A stretch of DNA of 64,000 nucleotides from Isoetes taiwanensis (GCA_021234155.1 JAJEKV010000003.1:32039166-32103165); one strand, 5' to 3'. Shown: positions 12,640 through 25,967, counted from the stretch's first letter. Numbers and translations are program-made. Notes: generated by a model not told the origin, from the letters alone.

Positions 12640-12745
12640 ACGCGTCGTTTAACACAAAGGCGTCGTTATAGGCGTCGTTTGCGACTATGGCGAGGCGTCG
12701 TTAAGCGACCTCGCGGCGTCGTTCAGCGGCGTCTGTAACTTTTTT
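12640..12745. repeat. Second GGCGTCGTT motif cluster
   Basis: At least five copies of GGCGTCGTT-type motif, with the same order and orientation as the cluster at 3833-3924 (both contain ggcgtcgttataggcgtcgtt). This points to the end of another, related CACTA-like element or a duplicated end. Confidence 0.6.
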
Positions 12746-13190
12746 CGAGAAAGCGAGGCGGCTTTTCCGCGCCTAGTTTTTGGTTCTAAAGCGGTGGAGG
12801 GCGTTTTTAAGTGGCGATTTTTGGGCGCGGATCATCATGCGGTCCTTTCAAGCTTCAAGCAAGCATCAAAGGTATTTCAATGGATCAATCAACTCTATTT
12901 TTTGAATTAGGCTTGTTGTTTGATAGATTTAGGGCTTCTTGTTTTTCTTGTTTGTTTTCAATCCATCCCATTTCTATCCTCCTCTTCTTTCCATCCTTGT
13001 TTTTCTTCAATCCATTTAGCCTCTTATTAGTATGAATCGAATCCTCCTCCTTCTTCTTCCAATGATCTTCCAATCATTGGTTTCTTCCTCTAATCTTCCG
13101 TTCTTCCAATCTTCTATTCATTTTTCTTCTTCTTCTTCTTCACCATCTTTCTTTCCTCCTCCTTTCTCCTTCTTCTATTCAATCTCCTTC
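12746..13190. other. Pyrimidine-rich spacer
   Basis: CT- and T-rich sequence leading into the microsatellite. Reading frames here are made of Ser/Phe/Pro low complexity and are not supported as genes. Confidence 0.5.
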
Positions 13191-13276
13191 CTTCCTCCTC
13201 CTCCTCCTCCTCCTCCTCCTCCTCCTCCTCCTCCTCCTCCTCCTCCTCCTCCTCCTCCTCCTCCTCCTCCTCCTCC
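13191..13276. repeat. (CTC)n microsatellite
   Basis: An essentially pure CTC/CCT triplet run of about 28 units. It produces poly-Pro, poly-Glu and poly-Ser frames on the two strands that should not be read as proteins. Confidence 0.98.
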
Positions 13277-13309
13277 CTCTTCCTCTTCTCTTTTTTTTTC
13301 CATGGAAGA

Positions 13310-13392
13310 AGGGCGTCGTTGAAAGGCAGGCCCATTCTTCCTCTATTTTTATTACAAGAAGGGGGCGTCGTTGAAAGGCGAGGCCCCTTCTT
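13310..13392. repeat. Two copies of GGCGTCGTTGAAAGGC
   Basis: The same GGCGTCGTT core as at 3.8, 12.7 and 42 kb, here in two copies about 52 bp apart (13313 and 13365), each followed by a ggc-rich tail. Confidence 0.6.
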
Positions 13393-13689
13393 TTATATTC
13401 TTCCTTTTTTTTTATTTTCATTTTTTACATGTCAATATATAGTTCTTTTTAATTAACAATGTAAATAGTTTTAATGTCAATGATCTTTTCAAGCGTGAAT
13501 CGTCTTTTTGTTTTTTTTTTTTTATTTATTTATTTCTTTATTTATGTAAGTTTTCTAATTATTGAATGCCTTTATTTTTTGCATGTACACTAATAACAAA
13601 ATCGTCGCTCTTGGAAATCAATTTTGACTCGAAGACATTCTAGGTAAAATTTGAGTTTGAGTAGGAGAATAAAATTTTAATGTTTTATT

Positions 13690-13975
13690 TAGGTTAAAAA
13701 AACTTGGGGAGACTTGGACAAGGGCATGGTCGGCTCCTTGAGTGGGAAGACTAGGTGTTCGGGTCCAAGCTCACCTGTTACTCTTGTAATTTTATTGATT
13801 AATGTATTTAGTTTGAAAAATTTGGGGAGACTTGGACAAGGGCATGGTGGCTCCGCCTTGAGTGGGAAGACTAGGTGTTCGGGTCCAAGCTCACCGTTAC
13901 TCCCTCTTTGTTTATTTTTTTTATTAATATATCAATAAATAGAAATCTTTCGGGGATTGGACAAAGGACAAGGGG
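13690..13975. repeat. Tandem repeat of about 115 bp
   Basis: Two near-identical copies of a block beginning ggggagacttggacaaggg and ending with gtccaagctcacc lie at about 13706-13775 and 13822-13895, with related T-rich spacers between. A third, decayed partial copy (ggggattggacaaag) starts near 13952. Confidence 0.8.
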
Positions 13976-16450
13976 TTTTTGAAAAAAATTGCATTATTGA
14001 TTTTTCGGGTTTCTAGTTAAGAATGTTGTTTTTTAAAGATGTTAGGGATGTCAAAGAAACAACGATGTGGAGTGGTTAAGAGCAAGAAAAAATTTAAATA
14101 GTTGGTTTTAAAAAAAAAAAAAAATTAAAGGGAAACTAACTCTTAAGAAAGTAGGTAAAGATTCATAATGAAGGTTTGAAAAAGTCACAAAGCAAGATTA
14201 ATGAATCTAAATTGGTTTTTGTAGGTATGGCCCATTTGTGAAGACACTAATGATTAGTGAGATTAGGGCATGGTCATAAATGAGATATGTGCTAACGAAA
14301 GTCCGTAGGGAGATGCAAAATTTGGTCAGCGTGTCGACCATTTTGTCGGGAGTGAAAAGGAAGTGCCAATTTGAGTTAGCACAAAAATGGCAGGTCAAGA
14401 AGAAATGTTGACTTCTCTCCTTGACACACATGTAAAGCCAATGATTGGAAACCCATGGATGAACCGAAGACATGTTTGAAGCATTAGGTCTGACTTAAAA
14501 GTCCCAATCGAGGCTTCGTGTCAAGGAATGGGTAGCTTCATGGAATTCCTCAAAGAAGCGGCGTTTGGATCACAAGAACATCATTGCGGATCTCAATACC
14601 GCGTCGGTTGGAGGTAATTAAAAATGCTTTGCATCGGGGGAAGCTCTAGTGGGCGAGGGCCTAGCAAGCCCACTTTTCTTTGGAGAATCACATGAACACA
14701 TCAATCTTTGTTGATCCCATGCGTAGAGGCCGTGGATGTAATCATGCCTTATTGAGGAGAAACCAACACATACCATGCGTATCAAATCAAAATCAACGGA
14801 ACACAACACTTCAAGATGATGAGCTATCACGGTGGATGGGTTTTCAAGGGGCAAAGATAGAGCTGAGGCGTATGAGATGGCTCAAAGATACATACGCTTC
14901 AAGAGCCCGCATCCTGCTTTGGCTACATCCATTGGACTTGCATATGAAGTTGCTAGCTCTAGTGGGGATACCATAGGGCCAATGGTGATTCTACCTTTCA
15001 TGAATGGAGACACTTGCACACTTGTTTGACTATTTACCTAATAACATCACGTTTTAGAAGATGGTCAAATGCAATTGCTAGGCCAAGAAAAAGCCCGACA
15101 AACACATAGGCTGAACTTAGGAGCAAAATGCGAGTTGTATATCGGTATGTTCGAGATAGCTCTTGCCCTAGCGAGAAGGTGTCGTTGAGATCCACAAAGG
15201 CCACTTCACTCACACAAAGCTTAATTGCAAGAGAGTCAAATTACATTTTGATGATGAGTACCAAAATGTGTGGGTGGCCATTGGTGATTGGGACAATGCA
15301 ATTCATTTTCGCCAAAGGCGCGTCGTCCCTTGTTGAAGTGTCGGTACTTACTTTCGGATGGACAAGCAAAATATCCATGGTTAGAAGCTGTGTTTGAGAA
15401 ATCAAAGGATGATGATGGTGTATGGGGACCACGAAATTCATGATGTCTATGCATTGGGATATATTTATGAGATGCTTCTGGATTTCGTGCAAGCTATGCG
15501 ACGAATGGAGTGGTTTAATAATAACAACAATGCCCAATGGATTAATCCAACCCATATGTACCAGCGGCGTCTTGACAAGTTGGAGGAGCAAAAACAAGAA
15601 TGATGTGCCCTCACGTGAAGGCGTATTCTCATCACGACCCAAAGCTTCTGAAGTTGTTGAAGCCTTACAAAGTGTTGGAATATCTTCTACCATGGTTGTG
15701 AGACAAAGGCGACACATGAAGTGCATGGATGCCTTGGAGATGTCAAAATTGTTGTTGTCACAACTCAAATAATGAATACAATATTGTATATCTTGCCATG
15801 TTTAAGAGTATTAAATTTTTTTTAATTGTCTAATAACCAAATATATAAAGACACTTTTAATTATTCAAATCCCAATGTTTTGTAATGAACTTCCCATGTT
15901 GCTAACATTTGTTGCTTTCCTACTATGTTATTCATGCACTCCATATAAATAACTTGCAAGTTTTTGCACATGTCCGGCAACCATGGGATGCGGACGCGAT
16001 GGCATATCTATTGTTCACAACTTTACTTCGGCGTGGCTTGGTAGCCTTCTTGTGACCCTAAACCTGCAAAGGCCTTTAAAAGAAGTTGGTGGATTAGGGT
16101 TTAGCTTCGCCACCCACCGCCACCTCCACCATTGTGTGGATTTGGTATGGATTTTTTCTAGGATAAAATGTAAGTTAACCATTTATTTTTAACGTTCTAA
16201 TGTTTTTAAATGTAAGCGTGTAAATGCGGTTCGTCCTTCTTTTCCTATGCATAATGTTAGGTAAATTAAAGTGGTTATGGGTGGATCTTCTTCTCGGCAC
16301 CACCGTAGAAGAGGCGGAAAAAGGACCTCGCATCGGCGGGGAAAGGCGAAGAAGCGGGGAACTCAGAGATATCAGCGGCGATAACCACGAAGATAGGTGG
16401 AATGCCTTGCAATTTGGGATGTCGCCCTGAGAAATGGAAATTCTTGTATT
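13976..16450. other. Decayed, unrecognised sequence left of the gypsy array
   Basis: AT-rich non-coding stretches surround exon-like plus-strand pieces at 14680-14976 and 15128-15772. The last piece ends in a Glu/Leu/Ser-rich frame (PKASEVVEALQSVG) that reads like the C-terminus of a degraded protein. I cannot place these in a family. The end of this stretch (about 16224-16450) is the left flank of the gypsy array. Confidence 0.4.
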
Positions 16451-18091
16451 TGTGGCGCTCCCTGCTAAATATCTGGCCCGTGCCGTACACTTTCGGCGAG
16501 GAAATCCCCATCAGGTCCATCAACCGCATGGGCCCTCAAATCTAACCGCACTTTCGAGAGAATCTAGTGCGGGCGGGGGGGTTCTGAAAGGTGTCTTGCG
16601 CCCTTCCCTATGGGCTCCTATCCAGTGGAAGCATAAACAACGTCGGAACTAGCAATAACAATACAACATACTACCTCGAAGGGTAGTCCATCACATATCC
16701 ACAAGCTGCAAAGAAGATAATCCTAAGCCATAAAACATAAGAGCTCCTACCCATGGCTCAGGCTTCGTGGGAGGGTGGTGGTAGCTAGGCCTCAAGATGA
16801 AGCGGAACCCGAGTCATAACAATGGCGGGGCTGGCTATGAACAATGGCTAGGGTTGACCACTCCATCCGCCCCTCTGTGCATACTGCGGATGGGCTAAAT
16901 GGGCTCTGGCATGACTCTAGCCTTCGGATCACGCAATCCCATGGCATCACCCATCGGGACTACTCGAGGTTGCATCTCCACGGTCCCGATGAGGCGGGGA
17001 AGGGTTGCATCTCCCCTTCCGGGGTCTAGAGGTTAGTGGGCGGCTAGAGAATCGTGGCGACACCGCGATTCGTGCCGACTTAACCCCCAAAGCGAGAGCC
17101 AAGCCAACACTTGCGGCTCTCGAGGCGAGCGGCGACACCATTGCCCCGGGGAGGTGTCGGACCCATGCCGGCCCTGCGCGAAGTGACCGACCATAGGCCT
17201 AGCCCACTATGGGATCCCGAAGCCCCCACTCGGCGGGGGATCCTCCCTCCACATTCCCTCTAGCCCGTTATGTGGTCTTTGAGTCACATCATAGCCTCGA
17301 TAGCTGGTGGGCTCCTATGCCGAGGCCGCAACTAATAGGAACTAAGGGATCTACTCTAGGAGCATACTACATATGGCCCTATATCTCTACCCCCTTCCCA
17401 ATACAAGAAGAGCAAACATGATCAACCAACGTCACATAATCATCATATCCTAAGAATGATCATAAGAAGAACATCTTAACCTAATCATACAATCTAACTA
17501 ATGGTTAGGGTTCATTGATTAGGGTTCAAGATGTTGAATACGGGTTCTAGGATGGCTCTACTCTAGATACAAGATACTAGCACATCTGGAATGCTAATTC
17601 CGGATGAGCTATCTAACTACTACCCTACATACCTGCTCACGATGCTCTCCCTCGGATCAGGTGTGCCTCCATGGTCTTGACTCACGTGATCTTTGCTCTT
17701 GCTTCAAAGCGAGTCTACCCTGCGGGGGCTGCTTTGCACCGGTCTATGCCACAACAAGCGATGTTGAAGCGGGGTTCGAGCAGTAGGTGAGATCTCACGG
17801 GTGCTAGGGGGCTGGAAGAGGCCTAGGGTTAGGGGTTTAACCCTATATAAGTTAGGTCCACCTAGGATGCCACGTGGCACCAATGCGGGTTGAGTCTGTG
17901 TGGCGGGTGCCCCCAATAGGTTAAGGCCCGTGGATAATGGTCTAACCTATGGTTGGCTAAGTTATGAGAATAACTTGGCCATGCCCCCTAGTGCCACAAT
18001 CTATGGTATACAAGGCTATGAAGATAGACTTGTATAGTGACGGATCCAGAAATATACGTATTTATGGCGTATATTCCCCTGGACCGTCACA
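16451..18091 (-). repeat. Gypsy LTR A (leftmost; 3' LTR of element A)
   Basis: Aligns along its whole length with the two other LTRs. In this copy the sense 3' end reads GCCACA instead of GTCACA. The plus strand carries a ctatataag box near 17845, conserved in all three LTRs; the minus-strand (sense) version is ttatatagg. Confidence 0.9.
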
Positions 18092-18105
18092 TTCTCCCCC
18101 CCTTA
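18092..18105 (-). promoter_or_regulatory. Polypurine tract of gypsy element A
   Basis: The minus strand reads AAGGGGGGGAGAA directly before the LTR start TGTGACGG. This is the expected primer for plus-strand synthesis. The same tract lies at 29153-29165 in element B. Confidence 0.85.
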
Positions 18106-18929
18106 GGACAATGATGTCCTCAGCATTGCGCTAAGGTGACGAACCTACCTTATGCCTGCAAAAACAACAACATGTCATAACCTTTAGTTTACTTTAGTAA
18201 TCAAGTTTTATTAGTAAAAAGTCAAAATTTAGGCTATATTTGTACTTATACAAAATTATATAGCCTTAACACCGTTATTTCTTACGATAATACAAAATAC
18301 TATTATAAGTGTTATTAGGGTTCATAATCTAAATTATGGCTCCCCCTATCTTCTCGTATCGGCTCCTCGTTGAAGTCCCCTTCTACTTGCACGCAAAGGA
18401 GCACATTACGTTAGTTTAGTTAATAATTTGTGGTTTTAGGGGACCACCCCTTACCTCCTTGAGCGAACTCTTGGCTCAAGGTTGTCCCTACCTTGCACAA
18501 GATCATGGCCCTTTCGGATTTGAGCTTAAGGATCATTTAAGATGCTCCCATCGCCGCCCATGATGAGTGCTACACCGTTACGATCGCCCGGTCGGTACAC
18601 CCGATGCATCATGCCCGGGGGTTTCAAGCTGAGGGGCGTCTCACGATCCCATCATCGGCGCATGATCACTTTAACCTTCACCATGACCCTCCCTACGGCC
18701 GGTGTCGTCCCGCATCGTGGCATAGAGAGCATCCGTCGATGTCCCATCGCCCACCATGCCTCATTCCTCACTCACATGACCCTAATGGTCATGCGCACCT
18801 CTTAGTGCGTGTGGCCTAGAGAATGCCCTAAAGGCGTATCCCATCGCCGCCCACGATCCAAGGTTCGGCACATGCACCCTACTAACTAGAATGCATGCGC
18901 CCAGGTCTAAGGCTAACTAACAACATACT

Positions 18930-19340
18930 AGCTAACCACGGCAAGTCGGGAATTGACCAAATTAGGGGCGACTCGCCCATCAAACTCCTTCATAAACTCA
19001 CGGGTATTGCTTCTCCAAATCTTGCTTCAATACCCATGTCACGTCTTCCACGGGCAAGTGCTTCCACTTGACCAAATATTGGAGGAATTGGGACCACCTA
19101 GTCCTCTTGAATGACTTATCAAGAAGCAATTTCGGGCACAATTTTAACTTCATCCTCAGTCATTTCCAACAAAGTTGGAGTATCCAAACCCTCCTCGGGG
19201 TTAGGATCGGTACCTTTTAATAAACTCACATGGAAGACCTTAAGGTGGGTCAAGAGATCCAACTTGCGGGCTTGAGAGCCCACTCTTCTCCAAGATCTTG
19301 AGCGGACCGGCCCACCTAGGGGTGAGCTTCCTACAATTGC
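18930..19340 (-). pseudogene. Integrase C-terminus and chromodomain, element A copy
   Basis: Same sequence as the better-preserved copy at 30001-30480, but interrupted by several one- or two-base differences (for example ttcgggc here for tcaggc there, near 19131). The coding is therefore not continuous. It carries the same VFHV-SLLKR and VKWKHLPVED blocks in pieces. The breaks may be real decay or consensus error. Confidence 0.7.
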
Positions 19341-21399
19341 CGATCTGAGCTTCCTTGCTTAACCTTTACTTTAGCCAACTTTATACATACAACAAAACAA
19401 CTCTCGAGGAGTTTTATGTCTATCTGCTAGACTCTTCAAATATGCCCATGCTGTTGAAGATACTCTCACACTTCTACCAAAAGCTATCGCATATATGTTG
19501 TCGTTGTTGAGAAACTTCCACCTTGGGCACTAAATTATGCCACATAACTATGGTCACACATTGATAAGCATGGCGATCATGGGAAGACATCTTGATGACT
19601 CTTGCTTTATATTATTATGCGTAATTGACCCGGTGGATGTACTTTCGGCCCATTTGGATTACTTGTTCCAATCATAGCTTCTCAACGTGCTCTCCAAAAT
19701 TGTGTTGGTGCGGTCCCTTTGCCGATTGACTGCAATTGGACAAAAAAATTCTACTCGAAATTTCATCCCCATCCCATCATGGATGTTATCACCCATAATT
19801 CTAAGAAACTCAACTATCTGATAGGTCCCCTAGCTTGCTCAAAGCTGGTGTAGACATTAGTCGTTGGAGTAGCAAGGCGATGATCCATAATTTGTTGAAA
19901 AGAATCTGGTATCCTTGGAGTTGCTGTATGGTCCTTCAAGTGCCCTGCTTTCTTTTATTGAACATATTTTGACTCTGCTTTCGTCCTTAATGTTGATCTT
20001 GACTACCTTCATTAACATTATCCCTCTTAGTGGACTTGCTGATGTAGATAACATAGCGGCTCGATTGTAGCATCCCAAGAGCTTGAAGATAATGTTCTTC
20101 ACATTCTAGAATCTTTCATGTCGGCTCATGCGCCTTGGAGGTTTCGAGATTCGAGGATGATTCTTCCAACTCTGAATTGCTATTGTTGTGTTTGACCTTG
20201 TCGATTCTATTCTTCGTCTTCTTTGGTTGCATGTTGTTGTTATAAAGTGATGACAATGTTGGGTGCTTTACTGGCTTCTAAGCGTGCAACTTCTCTTCTT
20301 TGAGATGAGTTTATGTGCATCCATCTGCGGGGACTAATCTTGGTGATCAATTAATAATCTTTGGTATTTGGTCCCCATGATGCCTCTTCTTGATGGTGTT
20401 TGACCTCCAATCTCGAGGTGGAAGATCGAAGATCATCATGAGCTTGCGATGGTGTTCTTAGAGGTTGATGTAGGCTACGAAGTATTGGGGCTGATGAGGA
20501 AGAAATTTGTTGCCGTCTCGCCATATGCCTACTCACGAGGAACCTACCCTTGCGGCTTGCAATACCTCCTTAGTCAAAGCATGTGCCTTGGAATCTAGAT
20601 CGATACTACTATGTCACGTATATCTGCGATAGTTGCCCTTCCTCGGGAGGTGTATCCGATCTCATCTTTTAGGGCTCTTGATATCATAATTCGATGAAGT
20701 ATACTTGTTGGTGGTGTAGGCTGTGGCATTAGTCATCGATGTGGGGTCGTTCTTCCTATAGCCTCTCCTTTATTTTTTTCGTGTTCGGGCTTCCTGTACA
20801 CCACCATCTTGGCCTTTGATTTGTTGAAGTTTCCTCCATAGTTTGCCCTCTTCTTTCAATTCGTTGATGTTGTCGAGTCTCTCCAATGTCGAGGGCTCGA
20901 GGATCTGTGACGAAGGTTCTCGACCTATTTTCTTGCCCTAAGCACAAGGCAATTAATACTACCGCAAGAACAATTATTTACGTTTACTTACTCTACAAAC
21001 CCTAATTTTTATACCTTTATCCACTCTACCTCAAATGACCCACTTGGCATATGGCACTCTACTAGGCGAGAAAGGTACTTATTTACTATCGTGGGGGTGG
21101 TAGAAGGAGATTTATTCTTCGAGTGTACTTGGTGTGCTAAGACTAAATTACTTAAATAGAATGAATTCCTAGATAATTATCTATGATACAAGGCATGGTG
21201 AAGACACTTGATGATAGTGCACCTATAGCGTGTGTTGGTGTACCCTACCAGCGATGTGACAACAATTTCTAAGGCCTTGGCAACTAATTTGGGTTTCTAT
21301 GAAAAAGGTTTAATTATACTACCTACATGTAGAAAAAGACACTTAGCAAGATAAGGCGACAAGTAAGCTATGATGAGTGCGGTCTTTGTCTCTATCTAG

Positions 21400-21930
21400 C
21401 TTAAGGTTCTTGGTTCTAAATCTAGCGGTGCTTGAATGGCACCGAAAGGAAGTTGGCCATCAAGCTGGGTTCGCCAAGCGAACCACGAGAGTCGCCATGA
21501 ACCCCAAACCGCCCGAAGTCGCGAGGCGTGGCTATGGCGGCCGACTTACTTGGCATTTGCTGCGGGTTAAGCCGAACCCCTAACGGGGTTACCTCTGCGG
21601 CATTGGCGGGGGCGTCCGGTGGGCGTCGGTGGTGCTGGCCACCCTACCGGGTTAAGCCCGAGGCGAATCTGGGTAGGCCTGCTTGCCCGTACTCCCAGCC
21701 CGGGGTTCCCATGAACCGGGTAACTGCTGCCACACCCGCCCTTTTGCCAAACGCAGCTAACCCGGGTTCGGGTTATTGAAGGCGAACCGGTAACCCGCCG
21801 ACCGCTGGCGAAATCCCGCCCGAATACGGCCCGGGCGAACCAAAGTGGGTTCGCCGGTAATTTTCGGGTTAGCGCTGGCGAACTTATGGTCCAGCGAACT
21901 TGGTTTTGGGGAGCCAATAAAGTGAAATAA
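21400..21930. repeat. GC-rich patch with GGGTTCGCC/GGCGAACC inverted motifs
   Basis: A GC-rich island inside the AT-rich gypsy internal region, with many short motifs of the form gggttcgcc, ggcgaacc and ggttaagcc. The matching part of element B (32500-32995) has the same layout but differs at many of the motifs, often with ttaagc where copy A has tcgcc or ctggc. No coding sequence is supported. What it does is unknown. Confidence 0.5.
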
Positions 21931-22999
21931 ATCTAAAGAGCTTACGGCCATTAATATTATTTAACATAGTAACAATGCCCGGCGTTCTTTGGCATAAGTT
22001 AAAAATATGTATGAAGGAAAACTTGTTCAAGCTCAAATTCCTTGCCATAAAAATGATATAATTAGTCAAATCCATAGAAAATCTCATTAGTTGTCATGTA
22101 TTCTAGTAGTTCAACATTAAGTTGTGCCTAAGAACATTAAAACCTTTGGGTTTCATTAACTATAAGAATAATAAATGCTAGAACTATAGAAATGCAAAAA
22201 TTAGTGTGCATCATGGAGGTAGGTTTTGCTTCTCGTCTAGATTGTTCTTTTTAACATTAAATTATTCTATTTTTGCATCATAAGAGGTCAGTTTTGCTTC
22301 TTTTTGAATTTGTTTGGTTTTGCTTCTTTTGTGATGATTTAGATTGATTTGACGATGCTCTATGTGATGGGTTTTAGACATTTTTAGCATAGAAAATTGC
22401 CCATTTGGTGGGCATTCCATATGTATCATTTGATGATGTGTATATGTGCTTGCATCATTTTTAACATTATGTATATATGGTCGAGAACGTATAAAACTTT
22501 TACAATGAGCAAAACTCATATGTGCAATTTTTGAACTTGAATAGTAGATTAATGTGATTGATTTTAGCTTTGTTAATGTCTTTTCGAATGTGCGATGGTT
22601 TATTCATGTAGTGCAATACCCCCATATGTATATGTTAATATTTAACTAAAAACAATGCAATAGAAGGTTTTTATAGGGAGACATTCAATAAAGCATGTTA
22701 TTTAAAATATGTTCATAAATTTGGTCTTCTCTGCATATCGTCTAATTCATAAGTTTGTAAGTGTTATATTGATCCATAAGGCCTAAGAACAATCCATGTA
22801 TCCAAGCTGAGCTAAAATGTTACCTTGATTCATACGGCCTAAGACCAATACACCTACTGCACTAAAATCCAACCTTCAAGTTGAAGTTGTGTTATAGAAA
22901 TCCATGTTGAATTAAGTGCTATAAAATCCATGTTTTCAAGTTGAAATTAAGGTTATCGTACTTGCATTTGTTTGGCAAATATATTGGGGTGTTTAGAAA

Positions 23000-24490
23000 G
23001 TATGTTGAATTATGGCACTCTGGTTCAACACAATTAGTCTCATGTTTGAGCAGCTAATCTTTTGATACTTAAAATAAAATACTCTTGCAATCTCTAGGTA
23101 CTGACCAAATGTCCTTGACTCCAGCTTCAACATACGGAAATTGTATTCAAATGCCAACCATATTTTTGCACGTGAAATATGAGCAAACAGTTGAATTTTG
23201 TGCAACCACACTTCGGACACGAATTTATAAATGTATTCCCTAAACAATGCAGAGCAATCAAGTAGATATGATACTTTCTAGCTAGATTTTTTGCATTACA
23301 ACAGGCTCTAAGAATAGTGATTTAGAATTTAATTGGTAAAATACCCGCATCAACCATTGTTTGAAACAATTGGAAAACCTCATGAACATATCCACTCAGC
23401 ACAGCACATAATGTTATACTCCATGAGATTGCAGCATGTTCAAACATACTTGAAATGCTGTCCAGCTGCTCTCAACACTTTCACATTTAGTACACATGTT
23501 ACTGGGAGCATTTCCAACTGTAGCAACTGTTTGTTGCACAATGTGCTATAGTCTTAATTTGCGAAGCCCCTTTATAGAAAGCCATAGTACATACAAAATT
23601 TGCCTTGAAAAAATAGGAACATACATGATGCTCAATCCAAATCTCTTCCTCATGTGATAAATCCAATTCGATCATCCTTAAAATCCCCTGTCTTAGCTTA
23701 AACCATTTGACTTTCAATTGACTCGGCTTTTCTAGAGACCCAAAAAGTTTGGGTAGCATTGTTCCAATAGTGGGTACAATCCAGCTCCTCAATCTGTTAA
23801 CAAAAAGATTCAAAACCTTTAAACTCACCAAAAACCTGTGATAGAATGCTCCAAGATAATATTTGTGTGGAAGGTCTAGTTCCAAAATCCTATTATGAGA
23901 AAGAATAAGCATCTGAAGCCTTGCACCTGAGCCACTACTATTAAAATGTATTGGCAAAGTACCAAGAAAAAAAATGGTGCCATAAATATTGTCATGGTAG
24001 AATGCCAATTTTGCCAAAATCAACCAGCCGGTGGAAGAGAATAACGTTGGACAAATTTAAAGAGGACATAATTTTGATACACACGAGCCCTTTGCTATCA
24101 AAAGCTGTATTGGCAAAGTCTGAGAACCAAATCGAATACCTATTTTGCCAAAGTCTAGATTGGAAGAGAGAAAACTGTTGGACAAATTTAGAGAGGGCCG
24201 GAATGTTGGAAGTTACTCACCATGAAGGAATGGGAATTTGACCTTTGTTGAAAGAAAGATCGGACACCTGGTGGTTTAGGATTGCCGCATTTTTAGATGT
24301 GCTCGATGATGGTGTTGTTTTTATCCATGCATTATGCAAATTATAACTTTGGCAAATGAAAAAGAAAAAGCGCATAAACAAATAGCTAAGATCATGATAA
24401 CATGCAAAATACGTTGTAATAACATCCTTGAGATCATACATATTGCTTTTGAAGATTTTTCTTTGTTTGTTTGTCGGTTGCAAAATTATT
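23000..24490 (-). pseudogene. Captured leucine-rich-repeat gene piece, element A
   Basis: Minus-strand frames show plant LRR signatures at the normal spacing: VSDLSFNKGQIPI near 24220-24280, LQMLILSHNRILELDLPH near 23880-23920, SLKVLNLFVNRL near 23790-23825 and LRMIELDLSHEEE near 23650-23690. The pattern L..L.LS.N.L..IP is that of LRR receptor-like proteins. No kinase or membrane segment is visible, and frames change several times. It lies in the position where gypsy pol should be, which points to a host gene captured by, or inserted into, the element. The same piece occurs in element B. Confidence 0.5.
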
Positions 24491-25774
24491 TACGATATCG
24501 AATGATTTCCACGGTGACTTATGCCACGGATCTCTGCGCTCATAATTACGCGGAAAAATGGTGCGACCCATTAGGTCAGCTCCTTAGCATCAGCTATAGC
24601 GGATGACCTCTTTATATAGGTGATTCTCACTACCGGTGTTAAGAGGTTCTACGGATTTGTAGCTCTAAGAGACAAAAGGTGGAAGCAATCATCCAAATTT
24701 GTATTACACGGATAGGAAGCGCATCCATATCTGCACTGCAAAGCAACAAAGGGAGGTCTGCCATCATGCATCACCTATAGTAGCAACTACTCCGGTTTAA
24801 GCCAATGGGCCCACGTAATTTATCCCCATTTTTGCAAATCGACCTCACTAAGGAGCTCGTTTAAATTCGCATATCTAAGCTCGGGATTCATGTGAATAAA
24901 TCTTCGATGTCCTTAACACATTCCACGATTGATGTTTCCTTTGCTTTGTCAAGCAAAACTGATAAACATGGCGGTTTGCATTAGTGCAATGGGAACACCT
25001 ACGAAGCGAGAGCGAGGCGGATCAGAGATATGGCGCCATAGCTATAGATTATAACCGAATAACTTTGAATTTTTAGCTTTGCATGCGAGCTCGTAACAAA
25101 AGCGAGAATCCACGTTTGATGGCAAAAGGGAGGGACATGAACAGAGGAGACAAAAACCTAAATGATCCAAAGAACACGCATCGGTGCGCTGCGATTCAGG
25201 AAAAAGCGACTTCTTGATTCTTGAAAAAGCTCTATTCAAAAGCTCACGAAGCATCCCTAGCAACCCAAAGATTTTGTCATATTTTCATGCATCTTGCAAG
25301 AGCCCTAACATCGAGCTAGAACCCGACTGAACCGGCATTCTCACCGCAATATGGCCATGAATCAAAGCCCATGCCTTATGCTTGCTGCTTAGTGCTCTGA
25401 AGCATCCCCTAGCAACCCAAAGATTTTGTCATATTTTCATGCATCTTGCAAGAGCCCTAACATCGAGCTAAGAACCGACCTGAACCGGTATTTTCACCTA
25501 CAATATGGCCATGAATCAAAGCCCATGGCTTATGCTTGGCATACTTAAGTAGACATCAATAGCAGCTCTGCCGCCCTTTCTAGCAGAAAAAAAAGCAGTG
25601 AGGAAGCTCGATGGAGAGGATCGATTCTAGGGCTAAATCTCGGCCGTTGGATTTAAAAATTTGAATCTCGATCGTTGGATCTAGGGCTGGGTCCAACACT
25701 TACACAATAACATTATAATATAGGATTATTAAAGCTTAAATTTAATTAAGAATCCTAATTTAAACATAAAGCGA

Positions 25775-25860
25775 TGCCGCCCTCGATTGGTTTTGTACGG
25801 GGGTTTGGGGGTTCAACCTTGTGGGTGGGAGGTTCGATTCCCCTCTTTGTGGGAATTCTT
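25775..25860 (+). repeat. tRNA-like pol III box region, element A
   Basis: Contains GGTTCGATTCC, a perfect-looking B box, at 25831-25841. The A-box part is better preserved in the matching sequence of element B (36915-37000). It may be a short tRNA-derived (SINE-type) insertion, on the strand opposite to the element's sense. Confidence 0.35.
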
Positions 25861-25967
25861 TTTAAGATGAGCTTCAAATAGATTGAAAAGCTAGAATAGA
25901 GTCTTTGCAAGATACTAGAATGCATGGAAAAGGCTAGGATATGCACTTTCGGAACTCTTCATTGCAA

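Noticed and set aside
13032-13421. Poly-Pro and poly-Glu open frames on the two strands
   Set aside because: They come from the CTC microsatellite and its CT-rich flanks.
17840-17852. ctatataag as an LTR TATA box
   Set aside because: On the plus strand it points against the element's sense direction. The minus-strand version is only a weak TATA, so promoter use is not claimed.
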